In this document: positions 1 to 10,725 of the stretch, piece after piece | Layout of the letters: the number at the start of each line of letters is the position of its first letter | How positions within the stretch are numbered: position 1 is the first letter of the stretch | Assembly (NCBI GenBank): GCA_963793465.1 | Contig: CAWCAJ010000007.1 | Coordinates: forward strand, 62,001-126,000 | From: CAJQPP01 sp963793465 | GTDB taxonomy: Bacteria; Planctomycetota; Planctomycetia; Pirellulales; Pirellulaceae | Reading direction: 5' to 3' | DNA length: 64,000 nt | The notes under the pieces: generated by a model | Database searches by the model: none | Told to the model about the DNA's origin: nothing | The model's input: the letters and a program-made list of their open reading frames with translations, nothing else | Program-made: the position numbers and the translations under genes

Positions 1-206
1 CATTCGATGGGGTCGATGACCGATTGGTAGACCGCCGGCGAATCGATAGGTCCCAGACCAAAACGCTGACCCGGCACGTAGACTTCGATGACGGGTTGCG
101 GTGTCGCTTCCTGGGCATCGACCAGCGACAGGGTGTTGACCCAACCGAACAGCAGGGCCAAAAGCAATACGAGTTTTCCAGCGTAACCGCGCACCAGGTT
201 TAACAC
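1..206 (-). CDS. Secreted protein, N-terminal fragment (runs off the window)
   Basis: The reverse strand is open from position 1 up to an in-frame stop near 250. No ATG is available. The GTG at 206-204 is preferred because an AGGA lies 7 nt upstream; a second GTG at 194 is possible. The first about 31 residues form a classic Sec signal peptide: basic start (VRGYAGK), a leucine-rich core (LVLLLALLFGW) and a cleavage-like site near VDAQ. The mature part begins EATPQPVIEVYVPGQ. Only about 68 residues are inside the window, so the family cannot be recognised and I assign no function. Export to the periplasm or outside is the only supported inference. Confidence 0.6.
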   Translation of the reverse strand, partial: MLNLVRGYAGKLVLLLALLFGWVNTLSLVDAQEATPQPVIEVYVPGQRFGLGPIDSPAVYQSVIDPIE

Positions 207-416
207 GTCGGCATCCTGCCAATGATCCAGGGGTCGTTCAAATCGTCACACGCGGCTTCAACCATAGCAACGGGTATGCTCGCAGGATTGGCGAACCGCG
301 TAGTTCGGGCAGGGAGAGTAGTAGGGCGACCCGGGTCCGGCAAGGTCAACGTGAACCCGCTACATGTCCGTGCGACTCGCAATGGCCCGTGGGTGGCCTT
401 GGACCGGATCTTTTTC

Positions 417-3044
417 CTAGGAAAGGATCTTTTTTCGGGGCTCCGTATCGCTGGAGCCGATCAGTTGCGCGATATCTGATAGCACCGTATCCAGCTGACG
501 ATCCCGGGGCCAGGCCACGTAAACCGGATTCCAGACAGGATCAAAGCGATCCTTGTAATTGCGTAGACCCTGATAGCTGTAGAAATGACGTCCGAAACGA
601 AAAGCCAGCGACATCAACTGGGAACGCATTTCGATGTGATCGTCGGAGTGCCAGTCGGCCAGTGGTGCCTCCCCCAGGTCCAGATAGCGGAAGCCCTGGC
701 CGCGCCCCCACTGCATGGCCTCGACAAACAGATAGTCCAGAATATGGGCGGAGGTATCTGGGATATAACGCACCATTCCAACCGCGAACTCGTCGTCGAC
801 ACCCCGCCACAGGGTCAGGAATCCCACAATCCGCCCCCCGCTTTCCACGACGCCCACGGCCGACTTTCTGATCGTTTCCGGGGAAAAATAGCTAATTGAG
901 AATCGAAAAGCGATGCCGCTGCGATCCCCTTTCCAGGCTTCGTCCACACGTTCCAGAACCGGTATCAAGGCCACCAGATCGTCATCCTGAACAACGGAAA
1001 AAGACAGGCCTTGCTGGACCCCCTTTTGCCAGGCGGCGTGCAATGGAGACCGTTCGTTCCCCATCGGGTCCTGTCGTCGCAAGTCCACCAGGGCCTGATC
1101 CCCTACATGAAACAGTCGCAGATTCATTTCCTGGTACAGCGTCGCGAACCGGTTATCCACCAGGTAAAACACCGGCCATTTGGCCTGCTGCTGGCAAAGC
1201 TCGTAGAAATCCCATGCCATTTGAAAGGCCTCGTCCGTGGGACCGATGGGGTTTCCCAGCGACACACAACTTTTACCGTGTTGGTCGTAGGCAACCAGCG
1301 CCGTTTTTTCCCGATTGAAAAGTAGCCTTTTGTCTCCCTGCAGAGCCAAGTGGGAAGACGGTCGATCGGATAGGGCCACAATGGACTGCGCGGCCTGCAA
1401 TTCGGCGTGCGTGGTGTATTCCGGGCGACCAATGGTGATCTGCAGCACACGCATCAGGTAGAAACCGATCGCCATCAGCGTGGCAGCCAGCAGACTGCGC
1501 AGCGAGCGGGGTCCATCGGCGTGCAGTCCCGCCTCCCAGAACTCCCATCCCAGGTCGTTTCGCTGTTTGTAGGCAAACCAGAACAACCAGATGGATAACA
1601 GCAACACAACCGAAATTGCGATCAGCCAGTGCCACGCAATCTGATCCGTCAACAATTTGCCTCGCCGATGGAAGTAGTGCCGCACGGGTGCCACCACGGT
1701 AAAAGCGGTCACCAAGACTACGACCTGCCAATATCCCAGCGAACCGAATAAGGCAAAGTACGAGGAAGCAACCAGTGTCGGAAGCGTCAATGCCCAGGCG
1801 GACTCGATACGTCGATACAGTCCCCGGGAGAGCAACAACAACAGCACGCCGAAGACGGCCCCCATCAGGTAATTGAACTCGATCAGCCACAGAGGAATCA
1901 ATCGATGCAAATTCTCCATGCGGAAATCTTCCACAGGCAGGGCAGCCGCAAACAGCACGCAAATGCCGGCAAAGAAGACAACCACTGCGGTGATGCGGGG
2001 CGCGATATCCGGCGTCCAAACTCCCAGCGTGTCGAAGGCCTTCTTCAGGTGTTCCCGCTGCATGATCACTTCGTGAGCACCCAGCATGGCGATGCCAATC
2101 ACCATCGGTGTCAGGTAGAAGATCAAACGATAGGCCATCAGGGCAGCGAACAGCTGCGGTTCTGCCTGGGGCGACGGCGCCAACAGCGTGATCAGGCATA
2201 ACTCCAGAACTCCCAGACCGCCGGGTACCTGGGTGGCAAATACGGCTACCTGAGCCAGCAGGAAAATGCCCACGAACTTGAAATAGCTGATCTCGATGGA
2301 CTCAGGCAACAGCACATAGACAATGGCGGCAGCGACCAACAAGTCAACAGCGGCCACCAGGTATTGAGCGATCGAAAGTCCAAAGGGAGGGGGTCGAAAT
2401 TCTTTCTTGCCAATCCGGATGGGCTTGCCCAACAGACTGGCGATCAGATAGCCGCCGGCCAGCGAGGTCAGGATCCATCCCAGCGGTCGTGTCGTTTTCA
2501 GCGGCAGGTTCACCGCTTCGGGAATTTCCAGTGGGTCGAACAGGAACACCAGACCGGACAGCGCAAACAACCCGATCCAGAAGGTGATCGCCAGGATAAA
2601 CAACAGCTTGACAATCTCGGATGCCGACAGACCCCAGGTGGAATACAATCGATAACGAATCGTGGAACCACCAAACAGCAAACCAAAATTGTTGCCCACC
2701 GAGTATCCCAGAAACGAAGCCAGGGCCACCCGAGCGAACTTCATGGGATGCCGGATATACCAGATGCCCAGCCAGTCGTAGCACACCAAAATGGCGTAGT
2801 TCAGCAAAGTCAACAGCACGGCCAGCATCAGCTTCCAGGCCGGGATCTGCAACAGGCCCTCTTTGAATTGCTGGAGGCTGTACTCCTTCAATTCCAGGTG
2901 CAGGAACCATAGCGCAGCGATCAACATGACCAGGACGAAAATGGGACCTGCCCATGCCTTGAGCTTTTCAAAGCGGGACTTTGACTGTAATTCCGTTTTT
3001 TCCAAGTTCTTTCGCCGACGCCGGGACGATTCGTTCACACCCAA
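417..3044 (-). CDS. mprF: MprF-type bifunctional lysylphosphatidylglycerol synthase/flippase
   Basis: This 875-residue membrane protein matches the MprF architecture. The N-terminal about 530 residues contain many hydrophobic helices (UPF0104/LPG-flippase type, with the motif QVPGGLGVLE). The C-terminal about 320 residues form the soluble DUF2156 aminoacyl-phosphatidylglycerol transferase domain (SLGNPIGP, YLVDNRFATLY, YLDLGEAPLA). Family members transfer an amino acid, usually lysine, from aminoacyl-tRNA to phosphatidylglycerol and flip the product outward, lowering surface charge and giving resistance to cationic peptides. Length is typical (about 840-880). The basic leader (SSRRRRKN) precedes the first helix, which supports the ATG at 3044. 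The gene stands alone, divergent from the PSD1 gene. The amino acid transferred cannot be read from sequence. Confidence 0.88.
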   Translation of the reverse strand: MGVNESSRRRRKNLEKTELQSKSRFEKLKAWAGPIFVLVMLIAALWFLHLELKEYSLQQFKEGLLQIPAWKLMLAVLLTLLNYAILVCYDWLGIWYIRHPMKFARVALASFLGYSVGNNFGLLFGGSTIRYRLYSTWGLSASEIVKLLFILAITFWIGLFALSGLVFLFDPLEIPEAVNLPLKTTRPLGWILTSLAGGYLIASLLGKPIRIGKKEFRPPPFGLSIAQYLVAAVDLLVAAAIVYVLLPESIEISYFKFVGIFLLAQVAVFATQVPGGLGVLELCLITLLAPSPQAEPQLFAALMAYRLIFYLTPMVIGIAMLGAHEVIMQREHLKKAFDTLGVWTPDIAPRITAVVVFFAGICVLFAAALPVEDFRMENLHRLIPLWLIEFNYLMGAVFGVLLLLLSRGLYRRIESAWALTLPTLVASSYFALFGSLGYWQVVVLVTAFTVVAPVRHYFHRRGKLLTDQIAWHWLIAISVVLLLSIWLFWFAYKQRNDLGWEFWEAGLHADGPRSLRSLLAATLMAIGFYLMRVLQITIGRPEYTTHAELQAAQSIVALSDRPSSHLALQGDKRLLFNREKTALVAYDQHGKSCVSLGNPIGPTDEAFQMAWDFYELCQQQAKWPVFYLVDNRFATLYQEMNLRLFHVGDQALVDLRRQDPMGNERSPLHAAWQKGVQQGLSFSVVQDDDLVALIPVLERVDEAWKGDRSGIAFRFSISYFSPETIRKSAVGVVESGGRIVGFLTLWRGVDDEFAVGMVRYIPDTSAHILDYLFVEAMQWGRGQGFRYLDLGEAPLADWHSDDHIEMRSQLMSLAFRFGRHFYSYQGLRNYKDRFDPVWNPVYVAWPRDRQLDTVLSDIAQLIGSSDTEPRKKILS

Positions 3045-3253
3045 CTGCTATCGTCGCCACAAACATGGCCACAGGTCAACCACCGATCACGGGCCCGGCA
3101 GCGGGCAACCCCCTTTATCCGGCTGAGTCCGGGGAACGTGATCGAATTGCCGAACAATCCTGATACAATGGAGAGAGAATCAGGCAAAGCCAAACAAGCC
3201 ATCTGTCCGGCTTGCTTCCCCCGATCTCACCCGGATTGTCCCCTGGGCCAAGA

Positions 3254-6200
3254 ATGCGATTTAGACTCCTGACTCCCCGGTTTCGTTTTGTAATTGTGCT
3301 GGCCGCAGTGATCTTGCTGCCGGCCCCGGCTTCCGTTGTGGGCCGGCCGTTCCAGGAACCCGCGGCCGATTGGGAAGTCGTGGGCTCCAACCTGATTCCC
3401 AATCCCTCGTTGGAAGAGGCGTCTCAGGAAAGCCCGGAAATTCCGACGGGCTGGCAACAGAACATCTGGAGTGGGCAACCCCAGTTTGAGGTCGAACGGG
3501 GCTTTGCTCACAGCGGTCGGTGTTGCCTGAAGATTCAGTCCGGGCAGGGAGCCGACGCCAGTTGGTCCATCCCGTTGAAGCTCAAACAGAACGCCACCTA
3601 TCGGCTGAGTGCCTGGATCAAAACAGAAAACGTGGGGGCCGCAGGATTGGGAGCCCTGTTGAACCTGCATCAACTGCAAATGGAAGGCAAATCCGAGGCC
3701 CTGCGGGGAACGCACGACTGGCAACAGGTGGTCACCCAGTTCCATACGGGGACCCATGATCGGTTGCTGGTCAATCTGCTGTTCGGCGGTTGGGGGCAGG
3801 CCACCGGTACCGCCTGGTTTGACGATCTGGAATTGGTCGAGCTGAGGAAACCCGCGGAACCGGTACTCACCGAAGACGAAGCGCTGGTGTTGTTCGAGTC
3901 ACGGGTCTTGCCGATTTTGAAACAGCATTGCTTTTCCTGTCATGGACAGGGGGACAAGATTCGTGGCGAGCTGGTCTTGACCAATCGGGAGGACTTGATC
4001 GCCGGTGGTGAATCCGGCCCGGCGATCGACCTGCAGTCGCCGGTAGACAGTCTTTTGCTGGAAGCGGTCAACTACGACAGTTACGAAATGCCCCCGGACG
4101 GGAAGTTGCCCGCCGACGATATTCGGGCCATCCGCCAATGGGTGATGGCGGGAGCTCCCTGGAAAGGGGAAGGTTTCAAGCCGGATGTCGACGTGGATCA
4201 TTCCGGCGTGCCGCAGGTCAACGAGGAAACGAAAAGGTGGTGGTCCTACCAAACCGTGGTACGCCCACCCCTGCCAGCAGTCGCATCGAGTGCCAATCCA
4301 ATCGACCAGTTCGTGGTAGCCAAACTGACTGAGCATGGCTTGTCGGTCAGCAAGCCCGCCGACCGCCGCACATTGATCCGTCGTGTCCATTACGACTTGA
4401 CGGGATTGCCCCCGACTCCAGCGGAAGTGGCGGAATTTGAGGTCGATGAATCGCCAGACGCGTATGCCCAGTTGGTGGATCGCCTGTTGGAATCACCCCA
4501 CTACGGTGAGAAATGGGGGCGACACTGGTTGGATGTCGTACGCTACGCAGAGTCCAACAGCTACGAAAGGGATGGGACCAAACCGTTTGTCTGGCGTTAC
4601 CGGGATTATGTGATTCGCTCCTTCAACGAAGACAAGCCTTACGATCTGTTCCTGATGGAGCAATTGGCTGGCGATGAAATGGACGAGGTGACTGCGGAGC
4701 GGATTATCGCCACGGGATACTACCGACTGGGGTTGTGGGACGACGAGCCCGCTGACCCCCAACAGGCCTGGTATGACGACATGGACGATGTTTTGGCCAC
4801 GACCGCACAGGGCATGCTGGGGATGACCCTGAATTGCGCTCGCTGTCATGATCACAAGATTGATCCGGTGCCCCAGGAAGATTACTACCGGATGCTGGCT
4901 TTCTTCCGCAATATTCGGCGTTATGGAGTACGTGCCCATCAGACTGTGGAAGATGCTTCTGTCCGCGTGATTGCGCCACCGGCCGCCCGCGAAGAATATC
5001 GGGCCCAGATGCAGGAATATCGAGATCAGGTCCAGCAAAACCGGCAGGCCATGGAAGCCATCGAGGCCATCGTTCGCACGGACTTCATGCCGGTAGAACA
5101 CGAAGACTTCAAAAGCGAAATGAACCGAGTCCCTCTGGTTACCCAGCGTGCCGGGGGAGTCATCACCGAGGACCAGGCACAGCAATACCAGGCTCTGTTC
5201 AACGAAATGAGACGATTGCGCGGAGCCCGACCGGCGGCCCTGGAATCGGCACTCTGTGTGAAAGAAACAGGAGTGCAGCCGTTGCCTACGCATGTGCTGG
5301 TCCGGGGGAATGCCCACGTGCCCGGCAAGGCTGTGGAACCCGGCTTCCCCTCGGTGTTATCGCCTGCCGATCCCCTGATCACCCCCCCCAATTCCGGTAA
5401 CAGCACGGGGCGTCGTTTGGCATTGGCACGCTGGATTGTGGATCCTGCCAATCCACTGACTGCCCGCGTGATGGTCAATCGCATCTGGCAGCATCACTTT
5501 GGCCGAGGCATCGTGCGAAGTTCCAGCGACTTCGGGTTTCAGGGCACGCTTCCCACTCACCCCCTGTTGCTGGATTGGCTGGCCAGTGAGTTTGTCGCGG
5601 CTGACTGGAGCATCAAGGCCATGCATCGGTTGATCATGAATAGCCAAACCTATCAGCAGTCTTCGGCATTTGACGCCCTGGCCTACGAAAAGGACCCGGT
5701 CAACGACCTGTTTTGGCGATTCGACGGAAGACGTCTGACGGCAGAGGAGATCCGGGATTCGATTCTGGCGGTCAATGGATCGTTGAACCTGGAAACCCTG
5801 TATGGTCCCAGCATTTACCCGATCATCCCCGATGAAGTTTTGCAGGGTCAGTCGGTGCCCGGAGCCGACTGGGGCGATTCGTCTCCCGAGGAGCGTAACC
5901 GGCGTAGTGTTTACATTCATGTCAAGCGATCGCTACCGGTTCCCATGCTGTCCATTTTTGATGTCGCTGATCCTGATACGGCCTGTCCCGTACGTTTCAA
6001 TACGGTGCAACCCACGCAGGCCCTGGGCATGATCAACAGTGACTTCATGAAATGGCAATCCACCGCTTTTGCGGAATCGATTGCCCGGGAAGTGCCACAA
6101 GATATCCCGGGACAGGTGCGGGCAACGTTGTTGCGTGTGTTGCAACGGATTCCCAGTGAGACCGAAGTTCAACGGGGAGTCGATTTCATCCGGGCGGTGC

Positions 6201-6289
6201 AAAGCGAAGACCAACGGGATAGGCAGGAGGCGCTGCGTCAATTCTGCCTGATAACACTGAACCTGAACGAGTTCATGTTTTTGGATTAA
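3254..6289 (+). CDS. Planctomycete cytochrome-C/DUF1549/DUF1553 (PSD1) protein with N-terminal carbohydrate-binding-like domain
   Basis: About 1011 residues from the ATG at 3254. I chose this start because a signal peptide follows at once (MRFRLLTPRFRFVIVLAAVI); the frame is open further upstream. Order of domains: a jelly-roll carbohydrate-binding-like region (about residues 40-210), PSCyt1 with a haem-binding motif (CFSCHG), DUF1549/PSCyt2 (LTGLPPTP; a second haem-like CARCHDHK), and DUF1553/PSD1 (VMVNRIWQHHFGRGIV). The family is expanded in planctomycetes and nearly always sits beside a DUF1501 gene, as here (77 nt downstream). It is thought to act outside the cytoplasm, probably in polysaccharide handling or electron transfer, but the reaction is not established. 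The binding domain is consistent with the polysaccharide idea. Confidence 0.9.
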   Translation: MRFRLLTPRFRFVIVLAAVILLPAPASVVGRPFQEPAADWEVVGSNLIPNPSLEEASQESPEIPTGWQQNIWSGQPQFEVERGFAHSGRCCLKIQSGQGADASWSIPLKLKQNATYRLSAWIKTENVGAAGLGALLNLHQLQMEGKSEALRGTHDWQQVVTQFHTGTHDRLLVNLLFGGWGQATGTAWFDDLELVELRKPAEPVLTEDEALVLFESRVLPILKQHCFSCHGQGDKIRGELVLTNREDLIAGGESGPAIDLQSPVDSLLLEAVNYDSYEMPPDGKLPADDIRAIRQWVMAGAPWKGEGFKPDVDVDHSGVPQVNEETKRWWSYQTVVRPPLPAVASSANPIDQFVVAKLTEHGLSVSKPADRRTLIRRVHYDLTGLPPTPAEVAEFEVDESPDAYAQLVDRLLESPHYGEKWGRHWLDVVRYAESNSYERDGTKPFVWRYRDYVIRSFNEDKPYDLFLMEQLAGDEMDEVTAERIIATGYYRLGLWDDEPADPQQAWYDDMDDVLATTAQGMLGMTLNCARCHDHKIDPVPQEDYYRMLAFFRNIRRYGVRAHQTVEDASVRVIAPPAAREEYRAQMQEYRDQVQQNRQAMEAIEAIVRTDFMPVEHEDFKSEMNRVPLVTQRAGGVITEDQAQQYQALFNEMRRLRGARPAALESALCVKETGVQPLPTHVLVRGNAHVPGKAVEPGFPSVLSPADPLITPPNSGNSTGRRLALARWIVDPANPLTARVMVNRIWQHHFGRGIVRSSSDFGFQGTLPTHPLLLDWLASEFVAADWSIKAMHRLIMNSQTYQQSSAFDALAYEKDPVNDLFWRFDGRRLTAEEIRDSILAVNGSLNLETLYGPSIYPIIPDEVLQGQSVPGADWGDSSPEERNRRSVYIHVKRSLPVPMLSIFDVADPDTACPVRFNTVQPTQALGMINSDFMKWQSTAFAESIAREVPQDIPGQVRATLLRVLQRIPSETEVQRGVDFIRAVQSEDQRDRQEALRQFCLITLNLNEFMFLD

Positions 6290-6366
6290 GTGTCAGTATC
6301 GGCTTGCACATGCCTTCACATACAACCAGTCAGCCTTGACGATCAAATGACCCACGGAAAAAGGCC

Positions 6367-7818
<1,452 letters not shown>

Positions 7819-7828
7819 CGTGAGTCGC

Positions 7829-7853
7829 CCGGCCACGCAGCCTGGGTGGCCGG
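7829..7853. terminator. Hairpin between convergent genes
   Basis: An 8-bp perfect inverted repeat (CCGGCCAC at 7829-7836 and GTGGCCGG at 7846-7853) with a 9-nt loop lies between the stop of the DUF1501 gene and the stop of the convergent S8 protease gene. There is no T-run on either side, so it is only a weak candidate for an intrinsic terminator. Confidence 0.3.
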
Positions 7854-7879
7854 CAATCGACGGCTTGCAATCGGCGGAC

Positions 7880-9835
7880 TCACCAGGCCCCCAACCCTCC
7901 GGGCTGAATCGATTCCTGCTGCCATCGTTCCCCTGTGTCTGGCGTGGTAGCCAGGTCGGCGAACAAATGGTCCAGCAAAACGGGGCTGGGCAGCGAGACT
8001 TCGTGGATCCCACCTGCGACGGCGGGCCTTTCCCACTCCGGCTGGCCGGATGGCGGCAGCGCGGTCCAAGCGAACAAGGAAAGTGCGGGCTGGTCACCGG
8101 AATCAAGGTTGAGCGAGGTCCTGGCCGCGATATCGCCTGTCTGCTGTGCTGTTCCACGCATCTCGAGCTCGGACCCTAAGGTGACTCTGAGTTCGCGAGG
8201 GGATTCCGACAGGCTCCGCGCCCGTGGTGTCTGGTCAGAAATGGGGATCGTTGAGGAGGCAGGTATCGAGGACTGCAAGGCATTCATGTGATGTAGGGCA
8301 AGCGGAAGGGAAATCGCTGCATTGACGATCCCCTCGGAATCGGAGCCCACGGCATGGCGGTCGCTGCCCGCCACAATGACCTGCCGCACCGCGTTGGAAT
8401 CCAGGTTCGGCTTGGCTGACAGCGTCAGAGCGGCCAATCCGGAAACGTGTGGCGCTGCCATGCTGGTTCCCGACATGAAACCGTAGCCTGCCCCCGGCCG
8501 GGTACTGTAGATGGTGACGCCAGGAGCATCGACCTGAACCGCCTTCGATCCACCGACACGATTGCTGAAGGAGGCAGGCTGGCCGCTTTGATCCATGGCT
8601 CCCACCGAAAGCAGGTTGGAATATACGCCGCTTAGTGCCGCAGGATGCCCGGGCGTGCTGGAGGATTCATTACCCGCTGCGGCGATGATCAATACATCGT
8701 GTGCGGCCGCGTAACGCAAAGCAGAGTCCAGCAGGTTGCTGAAAGCCCCACCCAGGCTGAGGTTGATAATCTGGGCTCCATTGTCCACCGCGTACCGAAT
8801 ACCGCGGGCGATTCCGCTGTACGAACCGGATCCGTCTGCGTCTAACGCTTTGATGGCCATGACTTGGGAATCGGGAGCCACGCCTGTAGAACCAGCCCCG
8901 TTCTTTTCAGCGGCAATGATGCCGGCCACATGCGTCCCATGACCATTGTCATCCCCAACGTTGGCGGACTCGCTGACAAAATTCCATCCATAGCGATCGT
9001 CAATGAAACCATTGCGATCATTGTCGATCCCATCCCCCATGATCTCGTCCAGATTCCGCCAGATGTTGTGATTGAGATCCTGATGATGGATGTCCACCCC
9101 CGTGTCAATGACCGCCACGACCACACCCCGCCCGGTATAACCGGCCTGCCATGCTTCGGGGGCTTGCAGCTCGTTCAGATTCCAGTCGAGGGAACCTCCG
9201 TAGTAGGGCGAATCCGCCAATGACTCAGGCCGCCCGGAATCGACCGGGCCGGGTTGGGTCGGCGGGACGGTGGGGCCGCTTCCCGGTTCCGCTGTGTTTC
9301 CGGGGGCCGGCGGGGCAAGCGACTGCAAGGTCAACCGATAGCGTCCATAACCGCGCAACACAAACACGGAATAAGTGCCCGCGGGAAGGTCTGCCGAAAC
9401 CTGAGTGTCATGACCGCCGGCGGTATGACTGCCGGCCACGAAATTTCGACCCTGATCGAAAATCAGCAACGCGCTACGCGTCTCCCGGTCAAATTCCAGT
9501 GCCACCGCCACCTCGCCCGATGCGTCAACCTGGAATTGGTACTGGTCAACCTGATCAAACAGGCTTTGCGATTCGTTGACGACAATCCGGTCGTCCAGGA
9601 TTCCGAGTTGGCCCGTTGCCTGGCCCGTTGCCTGACTGAGCAGCCTTGCGGAAAAGTCTTCCGCCTGCGACGTAGACCCATCATTGGGCGTCGCCGCTAT
9701 GTGGCAGTCTGCGGGAATGCTTTCGGCGGGCTCACCAAGATCCCAGGGTGACAGCGTCGCCAACAGATTGCGTGGCTCCAGTTTTTCCAGGCCCAGTGGA
9801 TTTCCCGAGCTTCCGCGCGATCTTGAAAAAGTCAT
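7880..9835 (-). CDS. Secreted subtilisin-like (S8) serine protease with LEPR motif
   Basis: 651 residues. The N-terminus has the planctomycete surface-protein motif (LEKLEPRNLLA, residues 17-27). A PPC-like beta domain follows (about 80-170). The catalytic domain shows the S8 triad: Asp244 (AVIDTGVD), His299 (GHGTHVAG) and Ser458 (GTSMAAPH), plus the oxyanion Asn in AAGNES. A calcium-loop-like stretch DGIDNDRNGFIDD sits between Asp and His. The C-terminal 130 residues are low complexity with no recognised domain. The ATG at 9835 has GGGAG about 7 nt upstream. The likely role is an extracellular or cell-surface protease. It is convergent with DUF1501 and downstream of the pseudopilin on the same strand, but 179 nt apart, so co-transcription is uncertain. 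Confidence 0.9.
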   Translation of the reverse strand: MTFSRSRGSSGNPLGLEKLEPRNLLATLSPWDLGEPAESIPADCHIAATPNDGSTSQAEDFSARLLSQATGQATGQLGILDDRIVVNESQSLFDQVDQYQFQVDASGEVAVALEFDRETRSALLIFDQGRNFVAGSHTAGGHDTQVSADLPAGTYSVFVLRGYGRYRLTLQSLAPPAPGNTAEPGSGPTVPPTQPGPVDSGRPESLADSPYYGGSLDWNLNELQAPEAWQAGYTGRGVVVAVIDTGVDIHHQDLNHNIWRNLDEIMGDGIDNDRNGFIDDRYGWNFVSESANVGDDNGHGTHVAGIIAAEKNGAGSTGVAPDSQVMAIKALDADGSGSYSGIARGIRYAVDNGAQIINLSLGGAFSNLLDSALRYAAAHDVLIIAAAGNESSSTPGHPAALSGVYSNLLSVGAMDQSGQPASFSNRVGGSKAVQVDAPGVTIYSTRPGAGYGFMSGTSMAAPHVSGLAALTLSAKPNLDSNAVRQVIVAGSDRHAVGSDSEGIVNAAISLPLALHHMNALQSSIPASSTIPISDQTPRARSLSESPRELRVTLGSELEMRGTAQQTGDIAARTSLNLDSGDQPALSLFAWTALPPSGQPEWERPAVAGGIHEVSLPSPVLLDHLFADLATTPDTGERWQQESIQPGGLGAW

Positions 9836-10014
9836 TCCCGACTCCCTGGTAAATGAAACGGGCCTCCTGCCCTGGACTCTTCAATAGGGGGTGGCTTGTA
9901 GTGCATTCTGCGGTGAAGCCCAACGGACAGCTACCGGAAGACATCCGGATCCAGGCAGGCCATTGGGCAGCGGCACACGGGCGATCGGAGAGGCTACCGC
10001 CATTCCGACGGGCC

Positions 10015-10584
10015 TTATTCCCGGCCTTGTCCGGGCATCCCAAAGTTTTTTCGCTGGTGGATCCAGCCATCGATCTGGGAGATATCGATGGTCTCGGTGT
10101 GCCCGTCCAGGAAGACGTAGTTGGCCGACGTGCCGAAGTGCCTTTTGGCGTCAATTTCCCCCAGGACATTGTCCAGGACGATCATGGGGTTGGGGGTCGT
10201 AAACCACTGGCGAGGATCCACCTCGTCCCCGTAGAAACCATTGGCAGCTTCGAAAAGCACGATCGTGCGGGACGTGTTCTGTTGCGCCAGGATTTTGTAT
10301 TGCGAAGAAAACGGCAGGCGGTTCCAGGTATAGCCTGGGATCCTGTTACTTTGTCGGTATGCAAACTCGGGATCGTCCGGGCAAATGGTGACCAGATCCA
10401 GATCCACGGTGTTCAGGTTTCCATAACGATCCAGTCCGATCTGACGCATCTGGTTGGCGCATTCGGTTCTCCGCGCCGATTCCCGGGTTCGTTGCACCGC
10501 CGGCAACAACAGGCCAACCAGTATTCCAATGACCCCAATCACGACCAGCAATTCGGTCAACGTAAAGCCGTGATTCCGCTGCAT
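10015..10584 (-). CDS. Type II secretion/pilin-like H-X9-DG protein (short DUF1559 type)
   Basis: About 190 residues. The first residues are basic and followed by a type IV prepilin cleavage motif and helix (GFTLTELLVVIGVIGILVG; cleavage expected after the Gly). AVQRTRESARRTECANQMRQIG then matches the start of planctomycete DUF1559 proteins. Near the C-terminus HFGTSANYVFLDGH fits the H-X9-DG signature. The ATG at 10584 is preferred over a TTG at 10614 because it places the prepilin motif at residues 6-7, as usual. The protein is much shorter than ordinary DUF1559 proteins (about 300 residues). It is probably a membrane-anchored pseudopilin-like protein; substrate and partners are unknown. 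Confidence 0.8.
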   Translation of the reverse strand: MQRNHGFTLTELLVVIGVIGILVGLLLPAVQRTRESARRTECANQMRQIGLDRYGNLNTVDLDLVTICPDDPEFAYRQSNRIPGYTWNRLPFSSQYKILAQQNTSRTIVLFEAANGFYGDEVDPRQWFTTPNPMIVLDNVLGEIDAKRHFGTSANYVFLDGHTETIDISQIDGWIHQRKNFGMPGQGRE

Positions 10585-10725
10585 CCCTGATTTTCCCGGG
10601 CCAAATGAAAGCAATGATTCTAAGCATTGGGCAGGCGAAGTCCATGTCCCCGGGCTTCCGGAAGCGAACCGGAAACCCGGAAATCAGGTTGAAAAGCCAA
10701 AATCTGAAAGAGGTTGATGGCCCGG

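Noticed and set aside
4493..5317. 274-residue minus-strand frame inside the PSD1 gene
   Set aside because: Shadow frame in a high-GC gene; no recognisable protein.
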